Shown here piece after piece: positions 1 through 10,794 of a DNA stretch of 64,000 nucleotides; position 1 is the first letter of the stretch, and each line of letters starts with the position of its first letter. Where the stretch lies: NCBI GenBank assembly GCA_031763025.1, contig JASSKH010000006.1, positions 6,135,691 through 6,199,690 on the forward strand. The letters run 5' to 3'. Origin of the DNA: Macrocystis pyrifera (taxonomy: Eukaryota; Sar; Phaeophyceae; Laminariales; Laminariaceae). Under the pieces are notes generated by a model that ran no database searches, was not told the origin of the DNA, and saw only the letters and a program-made list of their open reading frames with translations. Made by a program: the position numbers and the translations under genes.

Positions 1-127
1 TACCCTTGAAGTAGGTCCAGCTTGCCGAAGAAACGCGCCCCCAGCAGATCTCCCATGTCTTCATGGTTGGGCATGACGCCCGGGGACTTCTCCACCTGTG
101 CGTTCACCGCCGAGTAGTCGCTCACCA
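1..127 (-). pseudogene. Frameshifted continuation of the retrotransposon RT domain, cut by the window edge
   Basis: Past the stop at 122-124 the minus strand stays open in a second frame to the window edge. It encodes typical early RT sequence (VSDYSAVNAQV, then MGDLLGARFFGKLD, ending LDLLQG). The frame change lies within about 20 bases, between the codons for PKKD and LVSDY. A programmed shift at this place would be unusual, so an inactivating indel or a sequencing error is more likely. Confidence 0.7.
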
Positions 128-2332
128 AACGGAAAGAGAGTCCTTCTTGGGCACCGCCATCGCCGGACTCGCCCACACCGCCTGGATGTTGTGGTAGACA
201 AAGCCAAAAAACACCAAAGCAGCAATGCACTTCGAGAGCCAGTCCCTTTTCGTCGGTTCGTACCGACGTGGCGTTGCCTTGACAGGCTTCGCCTGTTGCT
301 TCAGCTGCACTCGCATCGGCTCCACTTGCGCTGGCGGATCACCACACAGCGCACGGCGAAAAGCACCCACGCGACGAGCCAAAATTTCGCGCAAACGGGT
401 TGCTCCGCCGACGCTTAATCCACTCTGCTCTGCCTGCTGCACGCTGTCCTCCAACGCCCGTTCTCGGGCCGTCCGCTCCGCCTCCGGATCCATGAACATG
501 TCTGGCCCCCGGTCGACCAAATGTTCCACCGCCTTGTCCTCCGGAGCATCCACCGTAGCCTCGGTCTGAAAAGCACGCACGGAAACCGTCACTCTGCGCG
601 CCGCAAGGTAACTCGGAGTCTCCACACCGGTCGATACCGGCACTGCGCGAGGGCGAAGCTTCTCCAGAGCTTCACGGTAGACGTCGATGCCAAGAGCTTT
701 CATGGTAGCCATGCCAAACAGAACGACGTTATCTGTACCAGGCATGACCGCGAAAGTGATGGGCTCCAATTTCACCGCTCCCCACGGCGTCCGTACACTC
801 ACGGCAATCGGCACCGTTTTGTGCGTGACCATCACTGAAACACCCGTAGCGGTTTTCGCCTGCTGCGGGCCATTTTCGAACGGAATTTGCAGATCGGCGC
901 CGCCGAAATGCGAAGACAGCTGCTGAAGTAAGCCGACACCGATGGACGTGAGCGCCGACCCCGAATCAAGGATCACACGCGCCATCAGCGAACCAACCGA
1001 CCCTGGCAAAGAGAGATCAGCGCGTAAACACTCAGCGCTGCGATCGACAGGCACTTCACCTGCCGTTGAACTCTGGTCGGTACCAAGAGTCACCTGACGC
1101 CATGGCTGCCCTCCTACAGCCGGCGCCGAAGAAATAGAATCGGCGGTCCACCCCGACCAAGACGTCGAATATACAGACGGTTCCGGCGCTACCGCCCCTG
1201 CAGCAGCACCAGACACTGACTCCGCCCGCTCGGTGGATGGCGAAGTTCTCGCTCCAGCAGCACCCACCGATGTTCCAGCTCCTCCAACGTATACAGCTCG
1301 GCCGGCAACAGACGAACCAGATCCCGACCCAGCGGCTCCTGCCGCTGGCGCACCAGAAGTTGAAGAAGCAACAGCAGAAGTTCCACCGCCCGCTGTCAAT
1401 TGATTGCCACCACGGCCACCGCGCCCGCGTCCATGGTTGAATCTGCCCCGGCCGCCATTGCGGCCCCCGCGATACCCTGACGACCCGCGCCCACCACTGC
1501 TGGGAGCTGTGCCGCCACCGCGAGCTTTTGGGCAATCAGAAACATAATGGTTGGGATCACCACACTCGAAACAGACGCGAACAAACGACTTTTTCGCGGA
1601 CTGCTGCTGTTTCGGTTTCTGCTGCTCTTGGCGTCGCGGTTCAGCTGCCCCTGCAGCATCTTTCCGACCATACGCCTCGATGAATTTCCACTGTTCTGCA
1701 GCAGAAAAAATTTGGTCCATGACCAATGCCGGGTCCTTCTTCCACCCTGCAGCGTACGTTAGCTGACCTTTTACGTACTTTTTGAACTCGGACGGCCATA
1801 AGCCATCCACCAACGCCATGCTCACAAATTCCGCCGGTCCGGGCAACCACGAACGGTCCTGCGCGCGGTACATGGCATGCACCGCGTGATTCTCCGCAAA
1901 ATACTTTTCCATAGCGGAGTTTACCATCATCGCGCGGTCTTTGACGGATGTTTCACCGCCCTGCTTTTCATCGCGCCTCATTGAGAGAACGCGACGCAAG
2001 TCCGCTGCCGCCCGCGAGGTGTCAAATCTGTTGCTGGTGGTTGTGTAACCAGCGTGCTGCCTAACAGCGTCCAACAACTCCGAGGCGGTCATCGTAGTCT
2101 GATGCTTGTAAAATCCCTCAAAACACCGATGAATGTAATTGGGGATAAGCTGGCCCATGCTCACTTTGGAGTGCTGAACCACCCCCTGAGCGTTGGCGAG
2201 CTGCAGCCGTTCCTCATAATCGAGGTACGCTGCGTAAAAAACACGAGAGGCCTGCTCGGTCCACACCTCTCCGTATTTCGGTGGAGTCAGAGACTCCCCT
2301 ACCACCAGCGGCGTGCTTGCCGTGTGCGCCAT
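122..2332 (-). CDS. LTR retrotransposon Gag-Pol (5' part: Gag, CCHC zinc knuckle, aspartic protease, start of RT)
   Basis: A 736-residue open frame encodes the N-terminal half of a retroelement polyprotein. Residues 1-235 resemble a retrotransposon Gag. A CX2CX4HX4C knuckle (C254, C257, H262, C267) is followed by Gly/Arg-rich sequence, as in nucleic-acid-binding nucleocapsids. A retropepsin motif, ILDSGSALTSIG, has its Asp at 456, and FGMATMKALGID near 540-550 fits the protease C-terminal part. From about 680 the linker and the first RT block (WASPAMAVPKKD) appear, then the frame stops. Directly after the stop, RT sequence (VSDYSAVNAQV, then DLLGARFFGKLDL) continues in another frame to base 1, so this copy carries a frameshift. 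The protease-then-RT order and motifs suggest Ty3/gypsy. The start codon at 2332 gives the full Gag frame, but an upstream start cannot be excluded. Confidence 0.85.
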   Translation of the reverse strand: MAHTASTPLVVGESLTPPKYGEVWTEQASRVFYAAYLDYEERLQLANAQGVVQHSKVSMGQLIPNYIHRCFEGFYKHQTTMTASELLDAVRQHAGYTTTSNRFDTSRAAADLRRVLSMRRDEKQGGETSVKDRAMMVNSAMEKYFAENHAVHAMYRAQDRSWLPGPAEFVSMALVDGLWPSEFKKYVKGQLTYAAGWKKDPALVMDQIFSAAEQWKFIEAYGRKDAAGAAEPRRQEQQKPKQQQSAKKSFVRVCFECGDPNHYVSDCPKARGGGTAPSSGGRGSSGYRGGRNGGRGRFNHGRGRGGRGGNQLTAGGGTSAVASSTSGAPAAGAAGSGSGSSVAGRAVYVGGAGTSVGAAGARTSPSTERAESVSGAAAGAVAPEPSVYSTSWSGWTADSISSAPAVGGQPWRQVTLGTDQSSTAGEVPVDRSAECLRADLSLPGSVGSLMARVILDSGSALTSIGVGLLQQLSSHFGGADLQIPFENGPQQAKTATGVSVMVTHKTVPIAVSVRTPWGAVKLEPITFAVMPGTDNVVLFGMATMKALGIDVYREALEKLRPRAVPVSTGVETPSYLAARRVTVSVRAFQTEATVDAPEDKAVEHLVDRGPDMFMDPEAERTARERALEDSVQQAEQSGLSVGGATRLREILARRVGAFRRALCGDPPAQVEPMRVQLKQQAKPVKATPRRYEPTKRDWLSKCIAALVFFGFVYHNIQAVWASPAMAVPKKDSLSVW

Positions 2333-2771
2333 AATCCACAGCAGTCCACCTGGACTCTACTGTAATAACGGAGAAACTGCCGCCTGACCTGTGCGTCCTC
2401 CAGCTCCCGGAGCGTCCTCCCCTGCTGTGCGCTTCAAGCCGTTTCGATCCGTCCAACGGGCCAACTGCCTTCCCAGCTGTGACCCAATACTCCGCAGCCG
2501 AAAACTCCTCCAACAGAAGTTCCGCGAATATCTAGATATTCTGGCCTCTGCCAGATGATATCAGCAAGAGGGCTTCCAGCGAGGGACTCCACCAGTCTCG
2601 CTGGCCTCGCACTCAGTAAGTCTTGTTCTTAGAGCTTGTATTATCACGGAGTGATCCTCATCGGACCACGAGCCAGGTGGCTAGGGGACATCACACAGGA
2701 TCCCCGGCCACTGCTCCACTCACACATGCGATTACACTGAAACCTCCACGGCTTGGTATCTTTTGGCTACA
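2333..2771 (-). mobile_element. Putative 5' LTR and leader of the retrotransposon
   Basis: LINE-derived coding similarity stops at about 2772. The minus strand then reads TGTAGCC..., a plausible LTR start with the canonical TG. A perfect 8 bp inverted repeat with a 13-base loop lies at 2576-2604. Within it, minus-strand TGGTGGAGTCCC (2594-2583) could be a tRNA primer-binding site. The second LTR is outside the window, so LTR ends and target duplication cannot be verified. Confidence 0.4.
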
Positions 2772-4270
2772 CGTTCTGTGTTCTTAAGGTAGTTATTCCC
2801 GTGTCTGCCTCTTCTGCTTGTTTGCCCAGTATCCCTCTTATCCCTACCCACATCTGCTTCATCCCGCCCCCAAAGTCTTCATTCGTCTTATTTACTACCA
2901 GGTACGTCTCTCCCTATCCCTTTGTTCTTCTTCTCTACTATCTCTTTTATTTTCTTTCTAGCTGTAGCATATTCCTCCCACCCTGTCGTAGATTTACTCG
3001 ATGTCTATCTTGCGTGCGCCTTTCTCCTTACTCTTATAGCCTCTTGCATTTCATCATCCCACCGCTTCACTGCTCTGTTGCATACTATGAAATTATTCCC
3101 TTTTACTTTACTTGCAGTGGTCTCGACCAACTGCTCCCATCCTTCTATTATCCTAGCTCCTGCATCATGCCTCTCTATAGCGTTCCTTGTTGTACCTATT
3201 ATTTCCAATTATAGCTCGGAAAATTGCTGTGCATTGGGCCATCTTTTGTTGGAACTCTTCCGTTTCTCTTTCACTCCTAGTTTATCTATTTCCACCTGTT
3301 TTTTTTTCTACCTCGACAATGTTTTGATAACTCTCATCTGCTGACGTTCTGTTCATATTAGACAGTGATCCGTAGTTCCTACGTCCACTGCGCATACGTG
3401 TAGTTCCGTTTCCTGATCACTTCCATCTCCTACTACTATAAAGTCAGGGATAGAGCATTCTCCCTTGTGTATGCATTGTCTACGTAGTCCATTCTGGTTC
3501 TGCCGTTTTTACTCTGCCGTCCAACGTCTTGATCGCGTTGTGCTTAAGGAACCTTAACATCTCTCCCCCATTCATAATCTTTGTCACTTCCCCATATTGT
3601 CCAATGTTCTCGTTCTGTTTGCTTGCCTTCCCAATTCTTGAATCAAATATCTCACTATTACGGGGGTCCATAGTTAACAGTACCTATGGTGTACGTAAAA
3701 ACCTATATATTTGCCTATTTTTACTAACAAAATTTGGTCCCGTTAACTATGGAGCCCCGTAATAGTACTTTTTTTCCTTGCCATTTGTACTTCTGTATAC
3801 CTACTGTTTTTTCTCCGAACTTCCTCTGTGTATATTTTACCGTATCCTTCGACTCTGAGGGCATACACATATTTCCTAAGAAGTAACACTTCGCTCCCCG
3901 CTCCCCTGGTATCTTAATCCATATGCTTTCGTCGAATTTAGTGTCTTTGATCTCCTCTATTATGTCACACAGGTGTTCTTTGACTAAGAACCCCCCGCCC
4001 CCCTATTCTTCCTATTTTGTCCCTTCCTGTTTTTCCCTATCCATGCGTACTCTGCAACTTTGCATCCTATCTCTCCCCCCTCTTTCTCCCACGACTCTTG
4101 AATTCCCACCATGTCTAGGTCGCGCTTACTTACTTGTTCGGCGATTTCGATAATTTCGCGCTCTTCCGTGGCGAACCCACATACGTCCCATGATCCTATT
4201 CTCAGCCTCTTGTCGTTTCACTATCCGCTCTAGTCTTACCTGCCGTTCCTTCTCCGTTGTCGCTACGAGC
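2772..4270 (-). mobile_element. Degenerate LINE (AP-endonuclease domain and linker to RT)
   Basis: Read on the minus strand, fragments in several frames give an ordered APE-type endonuclease. IQESW follows a LDMVGI block near 4100. Then come WIGK (about 4045), a GGFLVKEHL block near 3985, SDFNSRIG-like sequence near 3650, and GEMLRFLKHN with AEPEWT near 3500-3560. The linker AVKRWDDEMQEAIRVRRKAHA lies near 3010-3075, and a region ending GITTLRTQN sits at about 2780-2800. Many frameshifts show it is dead. The RT is missing because the LTR retrotransposon abuts it at about 2772. A MITE (3656-3764) splits the endonuclease just before SRIG. The clade was not determined. Confidence 0.65.
3656..3764 (-). 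mobile_element. MITE copy 1 (~110 bp, TA-flanked, inverted termini)
   Basis: Termini TTACGGGGGTCCATAGTTAA and their inverse are flanked by TA on both sides. The internal sequence is reversed relative to most other copies. It interrupts the LINE endonuclease, so it inserted after the LINE. Confidence 0.85.
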
Positions 4271-4273
4271 AAT

Positions 4274-4368
4274 GGGGGGGGGGGGGGGGGGGGGGGGGGG
4301 GTACTCATTTGTTTCATGCCTTATGGTGTTTTGACCATTGACCATGCATCCTTTTCGAGACGAGCGAG
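4274..4368 (-). mobile_element. Poly(C)-tailed family A copy
   Basis: A G-run of about 29 on the plus strand is followed by GTACTCATTTGTTTC and the conserved ACCATTGACCATGCATCC block. On the minus strand this is a 3' fragment ending AACAAATGAGTAC plus poly(C). The degenerate LINE begins directly on the other side of the tail. Confidence 0.6.
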
Positions 4369-4700
4369 GGGGGGGGGGGGGGGCGTACTTATTTGTTGCT
4401 TGCCTTAGTCATTTGACCATTGGCCACGCATCCCTTTCGAGACGGAGCACCGTTCCTACTCCTAATAGAGACACCTCCAACAATTGGGCGCTCATTACGC
4501 TGTTTCCATAAATTACATAGAAACTTTTTGCTAGTCTTATCCCCTTCCTGTTTGGCCTCCTGTGGCCACCATCTATCTCCTAGGATAGCGATCGTTTTCT
4601 CGCTGCTATTCATTGTATCAAACTCCTCCATGTCACATTCGTCTATTTTCCTCATCTCCTCTTCTAACACATCCCGTTCCTCCTTATATATTTCACATTC
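4369..4700 (-). mobile_element. Poly(C)-tailed family A copy, longest minus-strand copy
   Basis: The minus strand stays open for 93 codons (4389-4670), passing EKTIAILGDRWWPQEAKQEG and FLCNLWKQRNERP and ending [16 protein letters not shown]...ASNK. The stop codon lies almost against the poly(C) tract at 4369-4384. This looks like the C-terminus of a non-LTR retroelement ORF with practically no 3' UTR; assignment to the neighbouring LINE family is inferred. Confidence 0.55.
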
Positions 4701-4855
4701 TCCTACTATGTGAGTTCTACTCTATTGCTTTGCTACCCGGGCACATCTGTGCGTCTTTGGGGGGGGGGGGGGGGGGGGGGGGCGAAAATAAGGCATCGTC
4801 GAAAACGGAAGAAAACCACAACAGCAAGCGCTACCGCCACATCCACAGCTAGGGG

Positions 4856-4940
4856 TCGGGGGGGATACACTCATTGGTTGCTTGCCTATAGCAACTTGGC
4901 CTTTGACAACCCATCCCTTTCGAAACGGAGCACCGAGCAC
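4856..4940 (-). mobile_element. Poly(C)-tailed family A copy, degenerate and short
   Basis: A short G-run is followed by ATACACTCATTGGTTGCTTGCC and CCCATCCCTTTCGAAACGGAGCACCG, a diverged version of the family A 3' end. An isolated G-run of about 25 lies just before it at 4758-4782. Confidence 0.5.
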
Positions 4941-6395
4941 GGGGGGGTGGGGAGGGATATTGTCGGAAAAGGGTCATATTATTAAGTATAACCACAATTA
5001 ATTATACATTATTATGCATGCAGTACACGACAGCAGTTAAGAATATCCTATTTCGGCTGAGGCTCGCGGCATATTGCGACGTCAACGTTGAGCACAGACT
5101 CTGAATGGCTAATCTACACGGGGGTTTAAAGTGGCCCTTTTCACCAAGCACAAACGCTTACGCCCCCTGGCATCTAATATCTTCGGTAAACACAATCTCA
5201 ACCTGAAATTCTTGATTCCCAGCAAAATACATGTCGCGTACTGTACATATATATAATAAGCCTATCCATCCACGACTCATCCTGTGTCTCAGTGGCAACT
5301 TACATGATTTTCCTAATCGCCAACCGACGGCGATGGGCGGGAGGAGGTCGGCAGGAGGACTATAATACGTTGTTAAATAGTTAGTTAGTTGTTGTAGTAG
5401 AGTACTTCATTCACTCACTCAATGATCATATCTACTGTAACTGATGATACAAGCAAAATCAAAGAAGACGTGAGACTGACAACGCGGAACGGCAATAATA
5501 AAAGCCGGGGGGGAAGTACCATACATAATAAATATTGAGTGGGGTCGCACACGCGAGGCAGCGAAAAAAAAAGAGACTAGCCGGAAGCAAAACAAACTGA
5601 AGCGATCGCAGAAAAAGAGACTATCGTATTAATACCTACTGTAACCATAACGCGGAACGGCAAAAAAGGGGGAAACTACCCTTAATTTAATTCCTTAATA
5701 ATAAGTAGTCCCGGGGTTGTACATGTGACATGAGTGAAGCCTCGGCCATCACTTACTTTACATACTCGCGAGTGTTTGTTATGATACTGCCTTGAATGAG
5801 GTTGAAAGCCCGGTAATTACCTGACAGGTGGGTTCAGGCATTGAGATCGTATTTATTTATTGAGATCGTAATTATTTATAATACTTGGAAGGCGTATCTT
5901 AGGTGGAAAACCAGGGGTTTTCCAGAGAGGCACGAGATTGGTCTCTCACACGTGCACGAAAGGAATAAAATTGCTCTTCTGTTATCTCTAAGCAAGCATC
6001 ACACGTGAGTACCAACGAGTACCGACTTAATAGGCAAACCTGTCAAGGGATACAAAGTGTCCCGCGCACATGAGGCAGCGAAAAAAAAACGAAAAAAGAG
6101 GTTGTGCCAGCGAGCAGAAAAAATTGACGCCGTCGCAGAAAATTACCGGCACAAGGCAATATCCCGCCCCGCAACACCATATCACGCGAATGTCGGGGGT
6201 ATACTGGTATACTCGTGCGAAGATCGTAGACGATACCAACCAGCGGGCACGAAAAGTACCAGGTACTAGTCAAAGCGGTGATTGGGCGGGGGGGGGGGGG
6301 GGGGGGCATGGTCCAATGAAAGAATGGGAGCCTCAAAACAGAGCATGTTTTTACGGTCAACATAGAAAGCGAGCAAGGAGCAATTACAGCAGTAC
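4941..6395. other. AT-richer spacer without recognisable gene
   Basis: No frame here carries a recognisable motif or credible exon. Two stretches (about 5520-5660 and 6050-6140) share GCGAGGCAGCGAAAAAAA-like sequence and CGCAGAAA motifs, suggesting a diverged short repeat. A G-run lies at 6289-6306. Confidence 0.5.
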
Positions 6396-7165
6396 TTAGG
6401 GCCACTCCTAACGAACAAAAAAAAATCACGATTCGTGAGATTTTTGTCGTGAATCGTGATTTTTTTGTCGTGAATCACGACAAAAAAAATCACGATTCAT
6501 GACGCCAATTTTTTTTAGCTTTTCCCTAAAAAAAACAAAATCACGATTCGTGACATTTGTCGTGTCTCAAAATACGCCTGATCAAGGCACTACGCAACCC
6601 ACGTGCACCAACGGTATCCGATGGTCGGCATAGGGGCATGGCAGACTCTGCTTCGTATGCCGCTTGTGGACTACGGGCGGCTACCCAAAGACACCGCTGG
6701 GCGCGGGCTAACGAGGAGGTTGTGGCCTCGAAATTTCCAGGAGGAGGAGCCACTGCTGGAAGACAAACGCGAAAATGACCTGGGGATGTCACTGGCCAGG
6801 CCGGGCCGACGGCCTGCGAGATGGAATCTCGCGAAACGAGCTTGGCCGACGGCCGGCGAAGTTGGAATCTCGTAGGCTGGGTCAGGCTTCGGCCCGCAAT
6901 TCGAATATGTCACGGGCTGGGCCAGGTGCGGACGGCCCAGCCCGGCCTGGCCGTGCCCCACTCTCGAGAGTTTGCTCCACACTCCACACCCCCAAAAAAC
7001 GTTGGGTTTGAAATATCAGAACTTGAACTATTTGAAAATATCACGAAACGCGACGTTTTTTCGGCTTTTTTCGTTAGAACTGAAATGTCACGGATCGTGA
7101 TCTTTTGGCATGCCTAGAAGTCACGAATCGTGATTTCTTTTCGGTTCGTTAGGAACGGCCCTTAC
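6396..7165. mobile_element. ~770 bp non-autonomous DNA element with long terminal inverted repeats
   Basis: The left end (TTAGGGCCACTCCTAACGAAC, from 6396) and the inverse of the right end (TAAGGGCCGTTCCTAACGAACC, ending about 7165) match over about 44 bases through AAATCACGATTCGTGA. Both subterminal regions repeat the palindrome TCACGATTCGTGA and variants (about 6425-6560 and 7085-7135). There is no transposase frame. A partial relative lies at 38738-38775. The target duplication is unclear. Confidence 0.65.
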
Positions 7166-7431
7166 GAGGGCCTCACACCAATGCACCAACTACTTTCAAA
7201 GGGCTCTGTAATCTGTATACTATGCGCAGCTGAATTTGCCCCCGCTCTGCCAGGCTCCGCTGCTGTGTTTACACAACTCGACACTGCCTACACTGGTGGC
7301 CCCACGCCCCAATCCCCTACTTCAACCTACGGCATCGCATCCTTTCCATGCAATACGAAACCTTTTTTATCATGACACACCCAGCATCTATCTGCAGGAC
7401 ATCTGCGCAATCACACCCACAAGGCATCACG

Positions 7432-7531
7432 ATGATAGGCGAAGCTATAAGAGCAGCGCTCGCTGCGGCGTCCGTGCTAGGACTCCTGCAGTCGTTGATC
7501 CAGTGCGATGCCTTCGTCACTTCTCCTCGGG
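7432..7531 (+). CDS. LMW-PTP exon 1: signal peptide with ASAFAP-like junction
   Basis: The exon starts MIGEAIRAALAAASVLGLLQ and continues SLIQCDAFVTSPR, then the donor GTAAGATT. The hydrophobic core followed by A|F resembles heterokont bipartite plastid pre-sequences. One leftover G pairs in phase with the AT at the exon 2 acceptor (GATGGCTGCAG|AT). It could instead start another unseen gene. Confidence 0.55.
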
Positions 7532-10500
7532 GTAAGATTCACAGTTTTGTTGGATTACCCCAGCCTGCACTTTGACGTCGCAGTACGTAAGCGCTGCATG
7601 ACCGCTGCATGAACTGGTGCAGCTTGAGCAGTACGGACTCGAATGGCACGATAGTACTGCCTCTAAGCTCATTCCAACGCAGCAGTGCGCTTTTGTCCAC
7701 GGTGTATAAGACCAGACTAAAACCTTTGGCAGTTGTTCCAGCCAGCGAAAGACCGGTACACATGACTGCTTTCGCACAGCTTTACAGCAGGAGCAGAAGC
7801 AGCAGTCAAATTTGAAATTTGAGTGTGTGCTGCTTGCGGCGTGTCTGGGGGCTCCTGTGACCTGTGACCTGCTGTGACATTTGACATGATGTGTCGGATT
7901 CATCAGGCCGGAAAAGCTTTCGCTTTCCTTGCGTACACGGATTACGGCGAAAACAAGAAAAACAAGCGTGTTCCAAAGGAAGCTAAACCAATCTTTTCCA
8001 CACGTTGGACCTGTTTTGACGACCCCGCCTCGCTTCGTCTTCTCGATCGCGATTGAACTCCTACAGCAAAAACTGTGGTGGCAGTGCCCAGTGGCATACG
8101 GGTACACAACAACCCGAGTTGATCTGATTGGTCAACTTTTTTGGTCAACTTCTCCCGTACATTGAAAACACATATTTTCCCGTACCTTCGATAATACTAG
8201 AGTGTTAGCGCAGAACGAAAATTTAATAGGGTGTTTTCGTCGGTAAACTTATCCAAAAATGACGTCTCTCCGGCATGCGCTTTATCAATTTTTAAATGTT
8301 GGCATCAATTTAAGATCTTCTCGGAAAACGAGAACGGATGGGTGTCGATGTGCAATAATTTGCAAGTGCGTGGTATGCTGTACCAATCTCGGATACGATG
8401 GATGAGCGCTGTGCGCTGTGTACCCGAATCAAACGTTGCTGCTGTTGTCGTGGTGTTCCTGAGTGTGCGGCTTGAGACACAGCGCTGCCGCGAGCCCTCC
8501 AAAAAAAGGCACCGCGCCGAACCCGACATCAGCACAGCAAAGCAGCAGGCAGAGTGCATACAGTAAATAAACCTTCTGGCGGGCTGCGTTTCATATCTTC
8601 TCCGTGCCCTGCCGCTCTCCCAACACGTACGTAGCAGCAGGGAACAAAAACAAGCAGTCAGAAACGACACAGCAAGATGCTGCACCTGCTGTATGTACGT
8701 GTGTACCCGTAATAAAGTAGGTTTCGTGGTACCAAGGTTCCAGGTACCGGTATATGATCACGATAGAAAAGCGCGGCTTCGGACACACTACGCACGAAAA
8801 CACGAGACAGAGAGGGAGGCAGGACACCAGAGAGAAAGACAAGCGTACTTGATCCTCAGAGGAGCTGCACCCGGCGACCACAGCTAGACGTGCGTCGCCT
8901 GTCTCGTCGGAGCTGGCCGAGGAAGAGTTTTCCGCAGCCACATCTGCACACAGCGATAGCTAGCTGCTGCTGCTGCTGTTGCTACGGGTCTTGTAAACAG
9001 CAAGGTCAACGAGCAAAAAAGGTGCAAAAGCGCAGGGAATCCGCCGTTTCCACATCACCAGCCATGTCCCCCCCACCGTGACATATGGCTCAGACCGCAC
9101 GCCTATCGCACGGCAGACGGGGGCTGTCTCGACACGTGGAGGTCAAACGATGTCGCGAGGCAACGACGCAAGGGCGTTTGGTCACATGCCTCAGGTGGTC
9201 AGCCAGTTCCGTTTGGTCGCACCTACACAGTATTGTTTCGGGTGTGCTTGACCAACCACGGAGGCTCGGGGAGATGTAGACCAACCGTCTAACGTGGTCG
9301 TTGTCGTTTTCGGCTCTATGTATATTTTTCTGGCTCTATGTATGTTTGCCTTTCAAATATACATAACGCGGCCATATTTGAGTAAATTTGAGTAAATTTG
9401 GAAATAGTTATTTGCTATCCGTCGGTAACGGGGGAATACAAGTGGTCGTTATAGTCAATTTTTTACAAAGCGCTAACACTCGACTTACCGGTAATTACGG
9501 CAAAAAAACGGGGACGTTTAAGATATTCCCCCGCTGTGATCGAAACGCGATAAGCACGGGTCTTGAGTATCGTACGTACTTCGTTTATACCAAGTACTTG
9601 TTACGTGAGAAGAGACAGATAGAGCTCGGGGGTACACCTTGAGGCTGTCGCCCTGCGAGTGCAACAGAGACATACCTTGCACCCGTATCAAACTTTTGCA
9701 GCAGTAAAGTCTGTCTACAGCAGTCTACGATTCTACAGCAGCAGCAGCAGCAGCAGCAGCAGTCCCAGTATTCCCGTACATCAGTACTGTTGATAGCACC
9801 GGTAGCATACAGCAGTTCTCCTCCTCTAAACAGTCCAATTATCCAAACACGCCTCCTTCAACACATGGCTTCGCCTCCTCATCATGCCGCTGGATATACC
9901 TCGCAACGTAACGGCACCTTCTTACACACGCCGCACGCCGGCCCAGGCCCAGCACCCTACTACACCTCTGCGTTGATCAATACCGCGGCCTTGACCACCA
10001 CCACTACCACTTGCACGTCGAGGGGGGGTCGGCTGTCCAGCGGTGGGGGCGGCCAACGTTTCTTGAGATGGCTGCAGATGGCGGTGGCGGCGGCGGGGAG
10101 GCAGGGGGCGGGGGGGGAAGACGAAGGTGCTGTTCGTGTGCCTTGGCAATATTTGCAGAAGGTGGGGGAACGGGAGTCGTGGTTTACGGAATGTGCACAC
10201 ACATACAACATAAAGTTGTGTGATCCCCCCGAAGCTCCTTCACGGTTGCAAGCAAGGCGAAGGTGTCTGTTGTTTCGGTATGGAATGTCTTGGTAAGGTT
10301 GGGTATGATATGGTATGGTATGGTATGGTATGGTATGGTATGGTATGGTATGGTATGGTGTGGTATGGTGGTATGGTACGGTATGGGGTGGGGTGGAATG
10401 GGACGGGATAGGTACGTAAGGCGTGGCATGGCATGGTATGGTATGATATAGTGTGGTATGGCATAGTATGGAACGATTTGACATCGATGGCATAGCTCCT

Positions 10501-10758
10501 GAGTGGTTCAGGCCCCACCGTTCCCCCCCCCCCCGCCCCTTCTCTAAGGTCATACGACTACGGTCGTTCATGATATCAAGTACACCCCCCCCCCCCCCCG
10601 CCTTTTCAAGCTTGTAAAAAGAATAGGTTTACGTGGCGAGATGTTTTCCGTGCTGCCGCTGCTGCCTTTCCTGATGATCACGTTTTACGGCACCACTCAA
10701 CTACTCTTCTAACCCTATCGACACACCAACCAGTACCCTTTGAACTTGTCGCTGGCAT

Positions 10759-10794
<36 letters not shown>

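Noticed and set aside
4126-4317. Proline-rich and glycine-rich open frames across G-runs (also near 13.4, 41.7, 42.2 and 57.5 kb)
   Set aside because: They are translations of homopolymer or GGA repeats with no conserved flanks; only the exon 14 part is kept because family motifs lie on both sides.
7517-8107. 196-codon minus-strand frame rich in Ser and Cys
   Set aside because: It runs antisense over the phosphatase exon 1 donor and intron 1, with no family motif.
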